Shown: positions 17,403 through 26,482 of the stretch, one piece after another
Layout: each line of letters starts with the position of its first letter
Numbering within the stretch: the stretch's first letter is position 1
NCBI GenBank assembly: GCA_964449165.1
Contig: CAYVAT010000003.1
Coordinates: forward strand, 121,173 to 185,172
DNA: 64,000 bases
DNA from: CAYSCW01 sp964449165
GTDB lineage: Bacteria; Acidobacteriota; Aminicenantia; Aminicenantales; Aminicenantaceae
Direction of reading: 5' to 3'
The notes under the pieces: generated by a model
The model's database searches: none
Told to the model about the DNA's origin: nothing
The model's input: the letters and a program-made list of their open reading frames with translations, nothing else
Translations under genes and position numbers: made by a program

Positions 17403-18338
17403 CTATACGAGCATCTGGACAATATGTTTTTCTAAAGATTGAATCAGAGCCAGCAGATATTTTTTCCCTGTTTCTTCTTGCCCATCTTTAATCTTCATCA
17501 CGCCGACCAGATAATTTTCCACTCTTGCTAGAAAAATGTGCTCGTAATAACGGTCTTTCAGATGAAAACCACTTGGAATTTCTTCGGTATTTCCTTCTCC
17601 TCTGGCAGTTATGAATTTATCCAGCATGCTCTGGGCTTCTTTTCCATCTCTTCCCTCAATGAGGAAACATTGGAATTCGAGATCCCCGAGTCTATAATCG
17701 GCAAGATATCCGTCATGGAAAAAACTGTATCCCATGAAATTACGCAAGATAAACTTCTCCGTGTTTGGAACTAATCCTTCCTTTGGAAAGACATCGAGTA
17801 AAAATGGGAGTTGTCCCTCATCATGAATTCTTCTTAGAATCGCCTGGGAAAATTGTTTCAGAAAGCTTTCAGACTCCTCGCCACAGTCAAAGCAGAGGAG
17901 CTTGATATAATATCTGTCGACTAAAAAGTTCAATGAACCTTCTTCCAAATATCCCTGATTACCCACGGGAATAAATCGAGTATCAGGAAACCGTTCCGCG
18001 CTATATATCCCAAAGGCATTTTTCTCACTCCCCATGTCGTATATCTCCACAGAAAGAGATGCCTGGGAGTCTTTCTTCTCGTATTGACCTACTATCAATT
18101 GTTTGAAATCATATCCAAGATAAATCTCTGCAGCTCCATCGATATATTCATAGAGTGTCTCGGGAAAGTAATCCTTTGCGGATTCTGTCAGACTCCAGTA
18201 TTCCATCTCAGGGAGGAGCGACTGGAGGGATGGTGTGTTCTCATTTCCCATCAGGTTTCCTCTTTTTCCTGATGGAAAGAAAAACCAAAGGGCAACAAGC
18301 AAAATCGTTACAGATTTTTTGTCTGCGAAGTATTTCAT
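17403..18338 (-). CDS. DUF6599-type exported protein
   Basis: A 311-residue protein that starts with a basic, hydrophobic signal-like segment (KSVTILLVALWFFFPSG) and is probably exported. The mature part matches the DUF6599 pattern: ETLYEYIDGAAEIYLGYDFKQL, VEIYDMGSEKNAFGIYSAERF and YYIKLLCF. No enzyme motif is seen. GGAG precedes the ATG. Proteins of this type are frequent in Acidobacteriota and Aminicenantes genomes beside DUF362 and radical SAM genes, as here, where the DUF362 gene diverges from it; the function is unknown. Confidence 0.75.
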   Translation of the reverse strand: MKYFADKKSVTILLVALWFFFPSGKRGNLMGNENTPSLQSLLPEMEYWSLTESAKDYFPETLYEYIDGAAEIYLGYDFKQLIVGQYEKKDSQASLSVEIYDMGSEKNAFGIYSAERFPDTRFIPVGNQGYLEEGSLNFLVDRYYIKLLCFDCGEESESFLKQFSQAILRRIHDEGQLPFLLDVFPKEGLVPNTEKFILRNFMGYSFFHDGYLADYRLGDLEFQCFLIEGRDGKEAQSMLDKFITARGEGNTEEIPSGFHLKDRYYEHIFLARVENYLVGVMKIKDGQEETGKKYLLALIQSLEKHIVQMLV

Positions 18339-18475
18339 TTACTCACTCCAATTATCAAAATATCCTGTCGATTTCCCTTTTAATATAAGATGTATCTCAA
18401 AGTTTGACAAGATTTAATAAAGAAAAGCAAATAACTTCATCTCCAAAATCAAAGAAGAGAGAGAGGGAGGGGAGG

Positions 18476-18504
18476 TTGACAACTCAGTTGACGAAGAGTA
18501 ATTT
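18476..18504 (+). promoter_or_regulatory. putative promoter of the DUF362 operon
   Basis: TTGACA (18476-18481) and TAATTT (18499-18504) are 17 bases apart. The start codon lies 14 bases after the -10 element and has no Shine-Dalgarno, so the mRNA leader would be only about eight bases. Confidence 0.45.
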
Positions 18505-18518
18505 TTAATTGAAAACAA

Positions 18519-19409
18519 ATGTCAAAGGTCATCATAGTCAAAGGCAAGGGCCTCATCGACTCCAGCGGTAATGCCAACCAGGAGAAACTCGTTCAGATGT
18601 ACAGACAAGGAATAAAGAGTCTAACGGATCAGGCTGATATGAGAGATAGTCTCCGTCAGTTTTTCAAACAGAATGACAGAGTCGGTATTAAAATCAATAC
18701 TATCAGCGGCAAAAAACTTTCCTCTCTTCCTGTAACCTCTTTATCATTAGCCAAGCTAATCGCAACAAACGGACTGAGCGAAGAAAATATACTCATCTGG
18801 GATAGGACAAACAGAGAGCTGAAGCAAGCCGGCTATCGTCTCAACATGAACCAGAGAGGAATAAAGGTTTTTGGTACGGATGCCAACGGTGTCGGCTACG
18901 AAAGGGAGCTGGTTTCCCATCGAAATATCGGGAGCCTCTTTTCATCCATTCAGGCGCGTCTCATAAACGCTTCTGTAAGCCTTGCTGTGTTGAAGGATCA
19001 TGGAATGGCAGGAGTTACAGCCGGGATGAAAAATTATTTTGGAGCTATCCACAATCCCAATAAATATCACGATTCCCATTGTGATCCCTTCATCGCTGAG
19101 TTGTTCGAAACGAAGTACATCAGGAATAAGCAAAGGTTCTCCATCCTCGATGCTCTGCTGGTGCAATATCATCGTGGCCCTTCTTATCACGCAAAATGGG
19201 CTGAAAAATACGAAGCGCTCGTTTTCGGCCGTGATCCGGTCGCGGTCGATTCTATCGGATGGCAGATCATAGAGAACCTGAGGGCAAAAAAAGGATTACC
19301 AACTCTAAAGGAGGAAGGAAGGGAGCCGTCATATATTCGCACAGCCGAAAAACTTGGATTGGGGACAGCTGATTGGGAGAGGATACAAATCGCCATTGAA
19401 GAAGTGTGA
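18519..19409 (+). CDS. DUF362 domain protein
   Basis: A 296-residue protein with the DUF362 core: VGIKINTISGKKLSSLPV near the N-terminus, the segment SLAVLKDHGMAGVTAGMKNYFGAI, and FGRDPVAVDSIGWQIIENLR near the end. Unlike many relatives it has no appended ferredoxin domain, so it cannot be said to bind iron-sulfur clusters. It begins the transcript that continues into a radical SAM protein six bases downstream. Pairing of DUF362 with AmmeMemoRadiSam-type proteins recurs in anaerobes, with no established reaction. Confidence 0.82.
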   Translation: MSKVIIVKGKGLIDSSGNANQEKLVQMYRQGIKSLTDQADMRDSLRQFFKQNDRVGIKINTISGKKLSSLPVTSLSLAKLIATNGLSEENILIWDRTNRELKQAGYRLNMNQRGIKVFGTDANGVGYERELVSHRNIGSLFSSIQARLINASVSLAVLKDHGMAGVTAGMKNYFGAIHNPNKYHDSHCDPFIAELFETKYIRNKQRFSILDALLVQYHRGPSYHAKWAEKYEALVFGRDPVAVDSIGWQIIENLRAKKGLPTLKEEGREPSYIRTAEKLGLGTADWERIQIAIEEV

Positions 19410-19415
19410 ATAGAG

Positions 19416-20537
19416 ATGAAAAGGCGAAATTTTTTTAAGACTGCAGGAGGCGCTGGCCTCCTGGCCTGTTCAAACCTGAAACCCTTTTTGATGGATCTTT
19501 ACGCATTTGGTGATGAGGCTAACTTATCCAAGGAGGAGGCCCGTTATTACAGGAAACTACCTGACAGGGAAATTGAGTGTCAGCTTTGCCCCCGATTCTG
19601 TAAATTGGGAGATAAGGAAAGAGGATATTGCGGAGTCAGAGAAAATATGGAAGGAACTTATTATACTCTGGTTTATGGGAAACCATGTTCGATTCAGATC
19701 GATCCTGTGGAGAAGAAGCCCTTGTTCCACTTTCTTCCCGGAAGTAGCACTTTTTCCTTGGCCACTGCCGGCTGTAATGTTAACTGCAAGTTCTGCCAAA
19801 ATTGGGAAATAAGCCAGGTGAGGCCTGAACAGGTTCACCATTACGACCTGCCTCCCCGCCAAGTTACAACCTTAGCTCAAAACAACCGCTGTCCCATCAT
19901 CGCTTACACATACACAGAACCGGTTGTTTTCTTTGAATACATGTATGATTCTTCCCTCTGGGCTCACAGACGGGACATCAAGAACGTCGTTATAACTGGG
20001 GGACATATCAACCCTGAACCACTTCAAGACTTAGTTAAAGTGGTGGATGCCATCAAGATAGATTTAAAAGCTTTTTCTCAGGATTTTTATACTGATTATG
20101 TCAGAGGAGAATTGCAACCGGTGTTGGAAGCCATAAAAATCGTGCACAAAAGCGATGCATGGCTGGAAATCGTCTACCTGGTTATCCCAAGTTTGAATGA
20201 CAGCGCAGAAGAAATCCGCAAGATGTCCCACTGGATCATGAAGGAAATGGGGCCAGACGTCCCTGTTCATTTTTCTCGTTTCCAACCCATGTATCTGATC
20301 AAAAATCTCCCCCCTACTCCCATATCAACTCTGGAGAAAGCAAGGAACATTGCTCTTGAAGAAGGTCTTCACTATGTGTACATAGGGAATGTCCCAGGCC
20401 ATGAAGCAGAAAGCACCTACTGCCCTAACTGTAAAAAAACTGTTATCAAACGCATTGGCTACCAGATAAAGAAAGTGGAACTTATAAAAGGGCAATGCAA
20501 GTTCTGCGGTCATCCTATTCCTGGGATTTGGGTTTGA
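19416..20537 (+). CDS. AmmeMemoRadiSam-type radical SAM protein with Tat-like leader
   Basis: A 373-residue radical SAM enzyme. The cluster-binding CxxxCxxC motif (C120, C124, C127 in AGCNVNCKFCQNW) is complete. An N-terminal Cys set (C55, C58, C62, C72) and a C-terminal pair of CxxC knuckles (CPNC and CKFC) may bind further metal. It resembles the pyruvate-formate-lyase-activase-like AmmeMemoRadiSam (AmrS) family; the partner AMMECR1 and Memo genes are not in the window. The first residues, MKRRNFFKTAGGAGLLAC, look like a twin-arginine leader, which is unusual for a radical SAM enzyme. The reaction is unknown. Confidence 0.85.
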   Translation: MKRRNFFKTAGGAGLLACSNLKPFLMDLYAFGDEANLSKEEARYYRKLPDREIECQLCPRFCKLGDKERGYCGVRENMEGTYYTLVYGKPCSIQIDPVEKKPLFHFLPGSSTFSLATAGCNVNCKFCQNWEISQVRPEQVHHYDLPPRQVTTLAQNNRCPIIAYTYTEPVVFFEYMYDSSLWAHRRDIKNVVITGGHINPEPLQDLVKVVDAIKIDLKAFSQDFYTDYVRGELQPVLEAIKIVHKSDAWLEIVYLVIPSLNDSAEEIRKMSHWIMKEMGPDVPVHFSRFQPMYLIKNLPPTPISTLEKARNIALEEGLHYVYIGNVPGHEAESTYCPNCKKTVIKRIGYQIKKVELIKGQCKFCGHPIPGIWV

Positions 20538-22662
20538 AAAAAGCCCTCCCTCCTTTTCTACTTGGATTTCTGGCTCTTTCTTTTCAAATCTTCTTGCTCA
20601 GGGAATTTTCTGTTCATTTTTATGGCAATGAAATCACCTTCGGCTTGCTTCTTGCTTCCTGGTTGCTATGGGGCGGGTTGGGANNNNNNNNNNCTTTAGG
20701 TACAATCCACAGAGACTCCCTCAGATCTATTATCTTGTCATCCTCCTCTACCCTCTTTGCTTAGTAGGACTCAGGTTTTCCCGCTTTTTTCTTCATCTCC
20801 TCCCTGGCGAGATCACGGGAATGCTCCCCATACTGATCTACTCTCTTCTAGTGACTCTGTTTGTGAGTTTTCCTTTGGGAACTCTATTTGTCTTCAATAC
20901 TCACTACTTAAAAGGAAATCTCTATCAAGTCTATTTTCTTGAATCAGTCGGCTCTTCGGCGGCAGGTCTAGCGGTCTATCTTCTCTTCATTCCTCTTTTT
21001 TCCAATTGGCATGGAGCGGCCCTTATTGCTTTGCTGGCTTGTTCAGCCGTATTTTTTTCTTTTGGAGGGAAAAAATATAAGCCTCTCTTTCTCTTCACTC
21101 TTACAACATTAATCCTATTTGGAGCCTTCGATCTCCCCAGCCAGCGAATCTACTGGAAACCCTATAATCTTGAAGAGAGCAAAGATACTATTTATGGAAA
21201 GCTTCAAGTCCTCCAAACTCAAGAACAAATTTCTCTTTACAACAACTCTCTTCTGGTCTATTCCTACCCCAATCTTGCAGCTGCCGAAGAATCTGTCCAC
21301 TTCACTCTTCTCCAGAGACCAGAAGCAGAGAGAGTTCTTCTCATAGGAGGCGGTGCTGGCGGGAGTCTCCGAGAAATCTTGAAATACATTTCGGTAAAGC
21401 CCGATTATGTGGAAATAGATCCTGAGATCATAAGACTGTCTTTTAAGTTCCTTCCAGAGGAGGGAAAAGCTGCTTTAAAGAATAAACGAGTTCATATTTT
21501 TTATCAAGATGGAAGGGCATTTCTCAGCGCTACTCAAAAAAAATATGACATGATCATTCTTAACCTTCCCGAGCCTGCTACTGCTCAGATCAATCGATTT
21601 TATACCAAAGAATTTTTTCTCATTGCCAGAGATAAACTAGAGGAGGCCGGTATTTTTTCTTTCCGAGTCCCCTCAGCAGAAAATTACATCAGCGTAGAGC
21701 TTCAGAATTTCCTTTCCTCTCTTTATTTCACTCTCAAGGAGGTCTTTCCAGAAGTCGAAGTAGTTCCAGGGAGCACAAATATCTTTTTGGCATCGGATCG
21801 TCCTCTGACAATAGACTTTGAACACCTTACCCGAAGAATCAAAGAGCTCCGTCTCCAAAACACCTATGTAAGTCCTGAACTACTTTTTGCTCGGTTAAAC
21901 CCGCTGAGAGTCAACATGTTAAAAGAGAAGCTAATCCAAGGGAATAAGGCAGTCAACCTGGACTTCATTCCCATAAGCTACTTCTACAATTCTGTCCTGT
22001 GGAGCACTCTGTTCAGGGGGCTGGAAAAAAGAGTCTTTACATTCCTCTCCCATCTGAGCTTATTCTGGCTGTTGGATTTTCCCCTTCTTCTTTTTGTCAT
22101 CTTCCTGATCTTGTTATGGTTGGCGAAAATGAGAACATCTTTTTCCCTGGTTCCTCTGGCTGTTATGGGTTTCACTACCATCGTTTTTGAGATCATTGTC
22201 ATCATCTCTTTCCAGACATTATACGGATATCTCTATCATAGAATTGCCCTCCTTCTGGCTTCCTTCATGATTGGGCTATCTCTAGGCGCGTTTCGAGGAA
22301 AAAAAAGGAAAAGAATTGACTTTGCACGTCTGCTCTCCATTCAATTTTGTTTCATGCTCATTGTCCTGTTTTTCTATCTAACCCTGAAACTCCACCCTCC
22401 TGAGATCCTTTTTTTCATCTTTCTCCTCATGCTTGGGTTTCTAGGAGGAGACCTGTTTGTGGTTTCCAATGATCTCTTCCTCAAAGAAAGAAAAAACTAT
22501 GGATTGGGCTATGGCCTGGATTTATTGGGCTCTTTCGTGGGAGCTCTTGTTGCTTCTTCTTTTCTCATCCCCTTAGTAGGTCTTCCCTTGCTTCTCAGGT
22601 ATCTCTTTCTTGTCAACTCCTTCTGTCTGTTATTCCTTGTTGGCGGACTCTTCAGGCGCTGA
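20534..22662 (+). CDS. membrane-embedded spermidine-synthase-like protein, interrupted by assembly gap
   Basis: Hydrophobic helices at both ends flank a soluble methyltransferase-fold domain of the spermidine synthase type. The domain shows VLLIGGGAGGSLREIL, VEIDPEIIRLS, YQDGRAFL and MIILNLPEPATAQINRFYT. The fused arrangement is called 'fused MFS/spermidine synthase' in databases; substrates are mostly unproven and polyamine synthesis should not be assumed. The TTG start overlaps the previous stop. Ten Ns at 20684-20693 split the gene. The left part reads in one frame and the right part in another, which a true gap length of 3n+2 would reconcile. This is an assembly artefact, not a real frameshift. 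Confidence 0.82.
20684..20693. other. assembly gap (10 N)
   Basis: Ten undetermined bases lie inside the spermidine-synthase-like gene, after LLLASWLLWGGLG and before the second part of the same hydrophobic region. The run is a placeholder of unknown true length. Confidence 0.99.
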
Positions 22663-22739
22663 TTTCGCAGGATTTTCTCCCATTTTGTACATTTGATTCC
22701 GTAACCATATAGTTAACCGTTAAGATCGCCTCAAACTCC

Positions 22740-22768
22740 TTGACAGGGTTAGCAATTTATGTTTTACT
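22740..22768 (+). promoter_or_regulatory. putative promoter of the hdrCB-kor operon
   Basis: TTGACA (22740-22745) and TTTACT (22763-22768) are separated by 17 bases in the 185-base spacer before hdrC. The -35 is consensus and the -10 matches four of six positions. About 70 bases of AT-rich leader follow, with no clear terminator or riboswitch. Confidence 0.5.
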
Positions 22769-22847
22769 AAAAGGTAATTCGTCATTTTACAATTTCTATA
22801 AAAATTATAGGAAATTGAATTCTTTAGTCTAAGAAGAGTCGATTCAT

Positions 22848-23255
22848 ATGAGAATAAACATCTCCCAAAGAAAAATCAAAGACAATTTTGTGCTCAAAGT
22901 CCAGGAATTGAGTGGGCAGAATCTTCTTGCTTGTTATCAGTGTGGGAAATGTTCTGCAGGCTGCCCTGCTGTTTCCCAAATGGACATTCTTCCCAATCAG
23001 ATCATCCGCTACGCTCAGCTCGGATTCAAGGATGAGCTTCTTAAATCCAAAGCCATCTGGATTTGCGCCTCCTGTATGACCTGTAATGCGCGGTGTCCAA
23101 AGGGAATCAACATCGCAGAAGTCATCGAAGCCTTAAGGCAGATACTGCTGCGGAAAAGAATGGATCATGTGAAAGTGGAAAAGCTCACCGATGAAGAAAA
23201 AGAAAATGTTCCTCCTATCGCCTTAGTCAGCAACTTTAGAAAGTTCACATCATAA
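22848..23255 (+). CDS. hdrC: heterodisulfide reductase subunit C-like iron-sulfur protein
   Basis: A 135-residue protein with two [4Fe-4S] motifs: C29, C32, C35, C39 (ACYQCGKCSAGCP) and C73, C76, C79, C83 (ICASCMTCNARCP), the pattern of HdrC. In methanogens HdrC passes electrons from HdrA to the catalytic HdrB; in bacteria the disulfide substrate is usually not coenzyme M-coenzyme B and often unknown. It is followed 55 bases later by hdrB, and the matching hdrA lies 4 kb downstream beyond the kor genes. Confidence 0.9.
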   Translation: MRINISQRKIKDNFVLKVQELSGQNLLACYQCGKCSAGCPAVSQMDILPNQIIRYAQLGFKDELLKSKAIWICASCMTCNARCPKGINIAEVIEALRQILLRKRMDHVKVEKLTDEEKENVPPIALVSNFRKFTS

Positions 23256-23310
23256 CATCATAATATTATGCAATTTAGAATATTAACGACAAAACAGATA
23301 GGAAATCATA

Positions 23311-24189
23311 ATGAAAATAAGTTATTATCCCGGTTGCACTCTGAAAAGCAATGCGAAAAATTTTGAAGATTCAACACTTTGTTCCTTAAAAAACTTGGGA
23401 GTGGAGGTCGAAGAACTTCCACGATGGAACTGCTGTGGAACTGTTTTCTCTTTAGCCACAGATGATTTGATTCATCATGTGGCACCCATCCGTAACCTCC
23501 TTCGGGTTAAAGAAACCAATTCAGATAAGGTGATGACTCTCTGTGCCATGTGCTACAACACTTTGAAAAGAGCTAATGAACGAGTCAAATCTGATCCAGA
23601 CAGCCTGGATAAAATCAACAAATTCATGTACAGGGAAAACATCGAATACCAAGGGGATGTGAAGGTTTTTCACCTTTTAGAGCTATTAAGGGATGAAATT
23701 ACCTTCGAAAAAATCATCAAGAAAGTGGTCAAACCTCTCAAAAATTTGAGAATTGCTAATTATTATGGATGCATGTTGGTTCGGCCCAAAGAGATAGGAC
23801 TTGATGATGTAGAGAATCCCACTGTTCTGGAGGATTTAGTGGGTGCTTTGGGAGGAGAAGCTGTAGATTTTCCTTACAAGACTGAATGTTGCGGAGCTTA
23901 TCAGACAGTGGATAAGCCAGAAATCGTAGCGGAACGCACTTACCATATCCTTACCTCTGCCCAAAACCAGGGTGCAGAAATCGTCTCAGTCAGCTGCCCT
24001 CTCTGCGCCTTTAACCTGGATCATCGACAGAAAGAGACCATACAAAAATATCCTGATTTCGAGCATATTCCGATTCTCTATTTTACCCAGGCAATGGCTA
24101 TCGCTTTGGGCTGTTCAGAGAAGGATTTACGATTTGACCTGCATTATATTGATCCCAAGCCAATTCTCAAAAATAAAGGATTCATTTGA
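23311..24189 (+). CDS. hdrB: heterodisulfide reductase subunit B-like CCG-domain protein
   Basis: A 292-residue protein with two complete CCG motifs, each of which can hold a non-cubane [4Fe-4S] cluster: C9, C41-C42, C78-C81 and C154, C193-C194, C229-C232. This is the catalytic disulfide-reducing subunit in Hdr complexes. All ten cysteines are present, so it should be active. The natural disulfide is not deducible; no coenzyme M or B biosynthesis genes are seen. It is directly followed by korD with a 7-base gap. Confidence 0.9.
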   Translation: MKISYYPGCTLKSNAKNFEDSTLCSLKNLGVEVEELPRWNCCGTVFSLATDDLIHHVAPIRNLLRVKETNSDKVMTLCAMCYNTLKRANERVKSDPDSLDKINKFMYRENIEYQGDVKVFHLLELLRDEITFEKIIKKVVKPLKNLRIANYYGCMLVRPKEIGLDDVENPTVLEDLVGALGGEAVDFPYKTECCGAYQTVDKPEIVAERTYHILTSAQNQGAEIVSVSCPLCAFNLDHRQKETIQKYPDFEHIPILYFTQAMAIALGCSEKDLRFDLHYIDPKPILKNKGFI

Positions 24190-24196
24190 GGACAAA

Positions 24197-24478
24197 ATGG
24201 TCTATTTTGGCGATTTAAAACAGAAAAAAGGTAAAATCCATATCCTTAAAGAGAGATGTAAGGGCTGTGGATTTTGCGTGGAATATTGCCCAAAAGATGT
24301 TCTGGAGATGTCAGACGAATTCAACATCAAAGGCTATCATCCTCCCTTTGTCAAGGATGAAGATAAATGCCTTTATTGCCAACTTTGCGAAACCATATGC
24401 CCTGAGTTTGCCATATTTGTTACTCTCAGAGAAAAAGAAGAGGAGGAAGAAGGTGAAAAAGGTGAAAACCGACTCTAA
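24197..24478 (+). CDS. korD: 2-oxoacid:ferredoxin oxidoreductase delta (ferredoxin) subunit
   Basis: A 93-residue 2x[4Fe-4S] ferredoxin with CKGCGFCVEYCP and CLYCQLCETICP, ending in a very acidic tail (EKEEEEEGEKGE). It is the first of four subunits of a 2-oxoacid:ferredoxin oxidoreductase and carries electrons out to free ferredoxin. The ATG after GAGGACAAA is preferred; longer frames upstream lie within hdrB. The tail-coding region also holds the perfect Shine-Dalgarno AGGAGG for korA. Confidence 0.92.
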   Translation: MVYFGDLKQKKGKIHILKERCKGCGFCVEYCPKDVLEMSDEFNIKGYHPPFVKDEDKCLYCQLCETICPEFAIFVTLREKEEEEEGEKGENRL

Positions 24479-25619
24479 GGGAGTCTTAACCGGAGCCCAT
24501 TATTTGGATGGAGACTATGCTCTTGCGGAAGGAGCTCTGGCAGCGGGATGCCGTTTCTTCGCCGGCTACCCTATCACTCCCTCCACAGAAACCGCAGAGA
24601 GATTTTCAGCGAGAATTCCTTATGTGGGAGGAGTCTTTGTCCAGATGGAAGATGAGCTCGGGTCCATTGCAGCTTTGATCGGGGCCTCCTGGGGAGGAAA
24701 AAAAGCCATGACCGTTACTTCTGGTCCTGGTTTTTCCCTTATGATGGAGAACATCGGCCTTGCCTGCATGATGGAAACTCCTCTGGTTATAGCCAATGTC
24801 CAGAGAGGTGGTCCATCTACTGGGCTTCCTACCCTGACAGGTCAGCAAGATATGATGCAGGTCAGATGGGGCTCTCATGGTGATTATGAGATCATCGCCC
24901 TATCTCCTGATTCTCCTCAAGAATGTTTTGACCTGACCATAGACGCATTCAATCTTTCTGAAATGTATCGTGTTCCTACTTTTGTGATGACTGATGAATG
25001 CGTGGGTCATATGCACGAAAAGGTGATCATTCCCCCAGCAGATGAAATAGAAATCGTGGAACGGAAATGGTACACAGGACCCAAAGATAAATACCTTCCC
25101 TATAAGCCTGATAAAGATATGATTCCCTTCATGATCAAGGCTGGAGATGGCTACCGTTTCCACACCACAGGCCTCACCCATGATGAACGGGGATACCCTG
25201 TAATCGACGCCGAATGCCAGGATTTTTGTGTCCGCCATGTTTGCGATAAAATCAGGAAAAACGCCGATAAAATAATAAGGATAGAAGAAGAAAAAACGGA
25301 TGATGCTGAAGTCGTTGTTGTTTCATATGGAATAACATCTCGGGTAGCCATCAGAGCCGTGCAGAAGGCAAGAAAAGCTGGCATCAAAGTTGGAACATTA
25401 AGGTTGGTCACTGTCTGGCCTTTTCCAGAAAAACGGATCAATCAGCTTGCCAAAAAAATAAAAGCTTTCATTGTACCGGAAATCAATTACAAACAAGTAG
25501 TCTATGAGGTAGAACGATGTGCAGGCGGTAAGACATCTGTTATCCATGTTCCTCATTGTGGAGGCTGGGTCCATGACCCAGAAGACATCTTCAAAGCCAT
25601 TAAGGAGGCTGCAAGATGA
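24453..25619 (+). CDS. korA: 2-oxoacid:ferredoxin oxidoreductase subunit alpha
   Basis: The alpha subunit (388 residues) of the enzyme that oxidatively decarboxylates 2-oxoglutarate or a related 2-oxoacid to the acyl-CoA and reduces ferredoxin. It shows the family's GYPITPSTE near the N-terminus, TVTSGPGFSLMMENIG, NVQRGGPSTGLPT and a C-terminal domain II (VVSYGITSRVAIRAV). The GTG at 24453 is chosen because AGGAGG lies six bases upstream; it overlaps korD by 26 bases. Split alpha/beta/gamma/delta subunits favour a KorABCD or VorABCD type over the fused pyruvate enzyme. The exact substrate is not certain. Confidence 0.92.
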   Translation: MKKVKTDSKGVLTGAHYLDGDYALAEGALAAGCRFFAGYPITPSTETAERFSARIPYVGGVFVQMEDELGSIAALIGASWGGKKAMTVTSGPGFSLMMENIGLACMMETPLVIANVQRGGPSTGLPTLTGQQDMMQVRWGSHGDYEIIALSPDSPQECFDLTIDAFNLSEMYRVPTFVMTDECVGHMHEKVIIPPADEIEIVERKWYTGPKDKYLPYKPDKDMIPFMIKAGDGYRFHTTGLTHDERGYPVIDAECQDFCVRHVCDKIRKNADKIIRIEEEKTDDAEVVVVSYGITSRVAIRAVQKARKAGIKVGTLRLVTVWPFPEKRINQLAKKIKAFIVPEINYKQVVYEVERCAGGKTSVIHVPHCGGWVHDPEDIFKAIKEAAR

Positions 25620-26479
25620 AAAAAGAAGACCTTCTCGAAGATAGAAGCCCCATGGAAAATTTTTTGCGGATGGATAGAATTCCGCATATCTGGTGTCCAG
25701 GTTGTGGAATCGGCACAGTGGTTACCTCCTTTATCGAGTCTCTTCGCAAGAGTGAGGTCGACTTGGATAAAGTGGCTGTGGTTTCAGGAATTGGGTGCAC
25801 AGGAAGAGTGGCTGGTTATATCAAGCTTGATTCTTTTCACACAACCCATGGCCGAGCCATTCCCTTTGCAACAGGCCTAAAGCTGGCCAATCCTGAGTTG
25901 AAGGTTGTCGTCTTCAGCGGGGATGGAGATATCGTTGGAATCGGCGGCAATCACTTCATTCATGCAGCACGCAGGAACATGGATATTGTGGTCATCTGTG
26001 TCAATAATTTTAATTACGCCATGACAGGAGGCCAGGTGGCAGCTACAACGCCCATAATGGCCAACGCCTCCACAGCTCCCTATGGTAATTACGAATACCC
26101 CTTCAGCCTTCCCTACCTTGCAGAAGCCTCTGGAGCTACTTATGTAGCACGCTGGACAGCCCTCCATCTGAGAAGAGTCACTAAATCCATCCAGGAGGCC
26201 CTAGCCAAGAGAGGATTTTCTCTTATCGAGGTCATAACGCCTTGTGTCACGCTGTATGCCCGAAGGAACCGTCTAGGCGATGGATTAAACCTTCTGAAGT
26301 ATTATTACGAAAAATCGGAAATTCAGCATGGAGCAGATACCAGAACACTCGACATCAGTTATCAAGGAAAGCTCATCGTGGGCAAATTTGTGGACATCGA
26401 GAAACCCACTTTCCTGGATTGTATGAATGAACATTTGGCCAAGGTCCTGGGCGAAAAATTCCAAGCTTATGGAGTATAA
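25616..26479 (+). CDS. korB: 2-oxoacid:ferredoxin oxidoreductase subunit beta (TPP-binding)
   Basis: The 287-residue thiamine-pyrophosphate subunit. It contains IWCPGCGIGTV with two cluster cysteines and C61 in GIGCTGRVAGY. The TPP-Mg motif begins at GDGDIVGIGGNHF (102-114) and continues to VNNFNYAMTGGQ. A last conserved Cys is in VITPCVTLY. The gene overlaps korA by four bases (ATGA) and is followed three bases later by korC, a tight operon. Together with KorA it forms the active site. Confidence 0.93.
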   Translation: MKKEDLLEDRSPMENFLRMDRIPHIWCPGCGIGTVVTSFIESLRKSEVDLDKVAVVSGIGCTGRVAGYIKLDSFHTTHGRAIPFATGLKLANPELKVVVFSGDGDIVGIGGNHFIHAARRNMDIVVICVNNFNYAMTGGQVAATTPIMANASTAPYGNYEYPFSLPYLAEASGATYVARWTALHLRRVTKSIQEALAKRGFSLIEVITPCVTLYARRNRLGDGLNLLKYYYEKSEIQHGADTRTLDISYQGKLIVGKFVDIEKPTFLDCMNEHLAKVLGEKFQAYGV

Positions 26480-26482
26480 ATC

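Noticed and set aside
22848..24189. Methanogenic HdrBC using coenzyme M/coenzyme B heterodisulfide
   Set aside because: The surrounding genes are bacterial, no coenzyme M/B genes are seen, and HdrBC-like proteins are common in bacteria with other or unknown disulfide partners.
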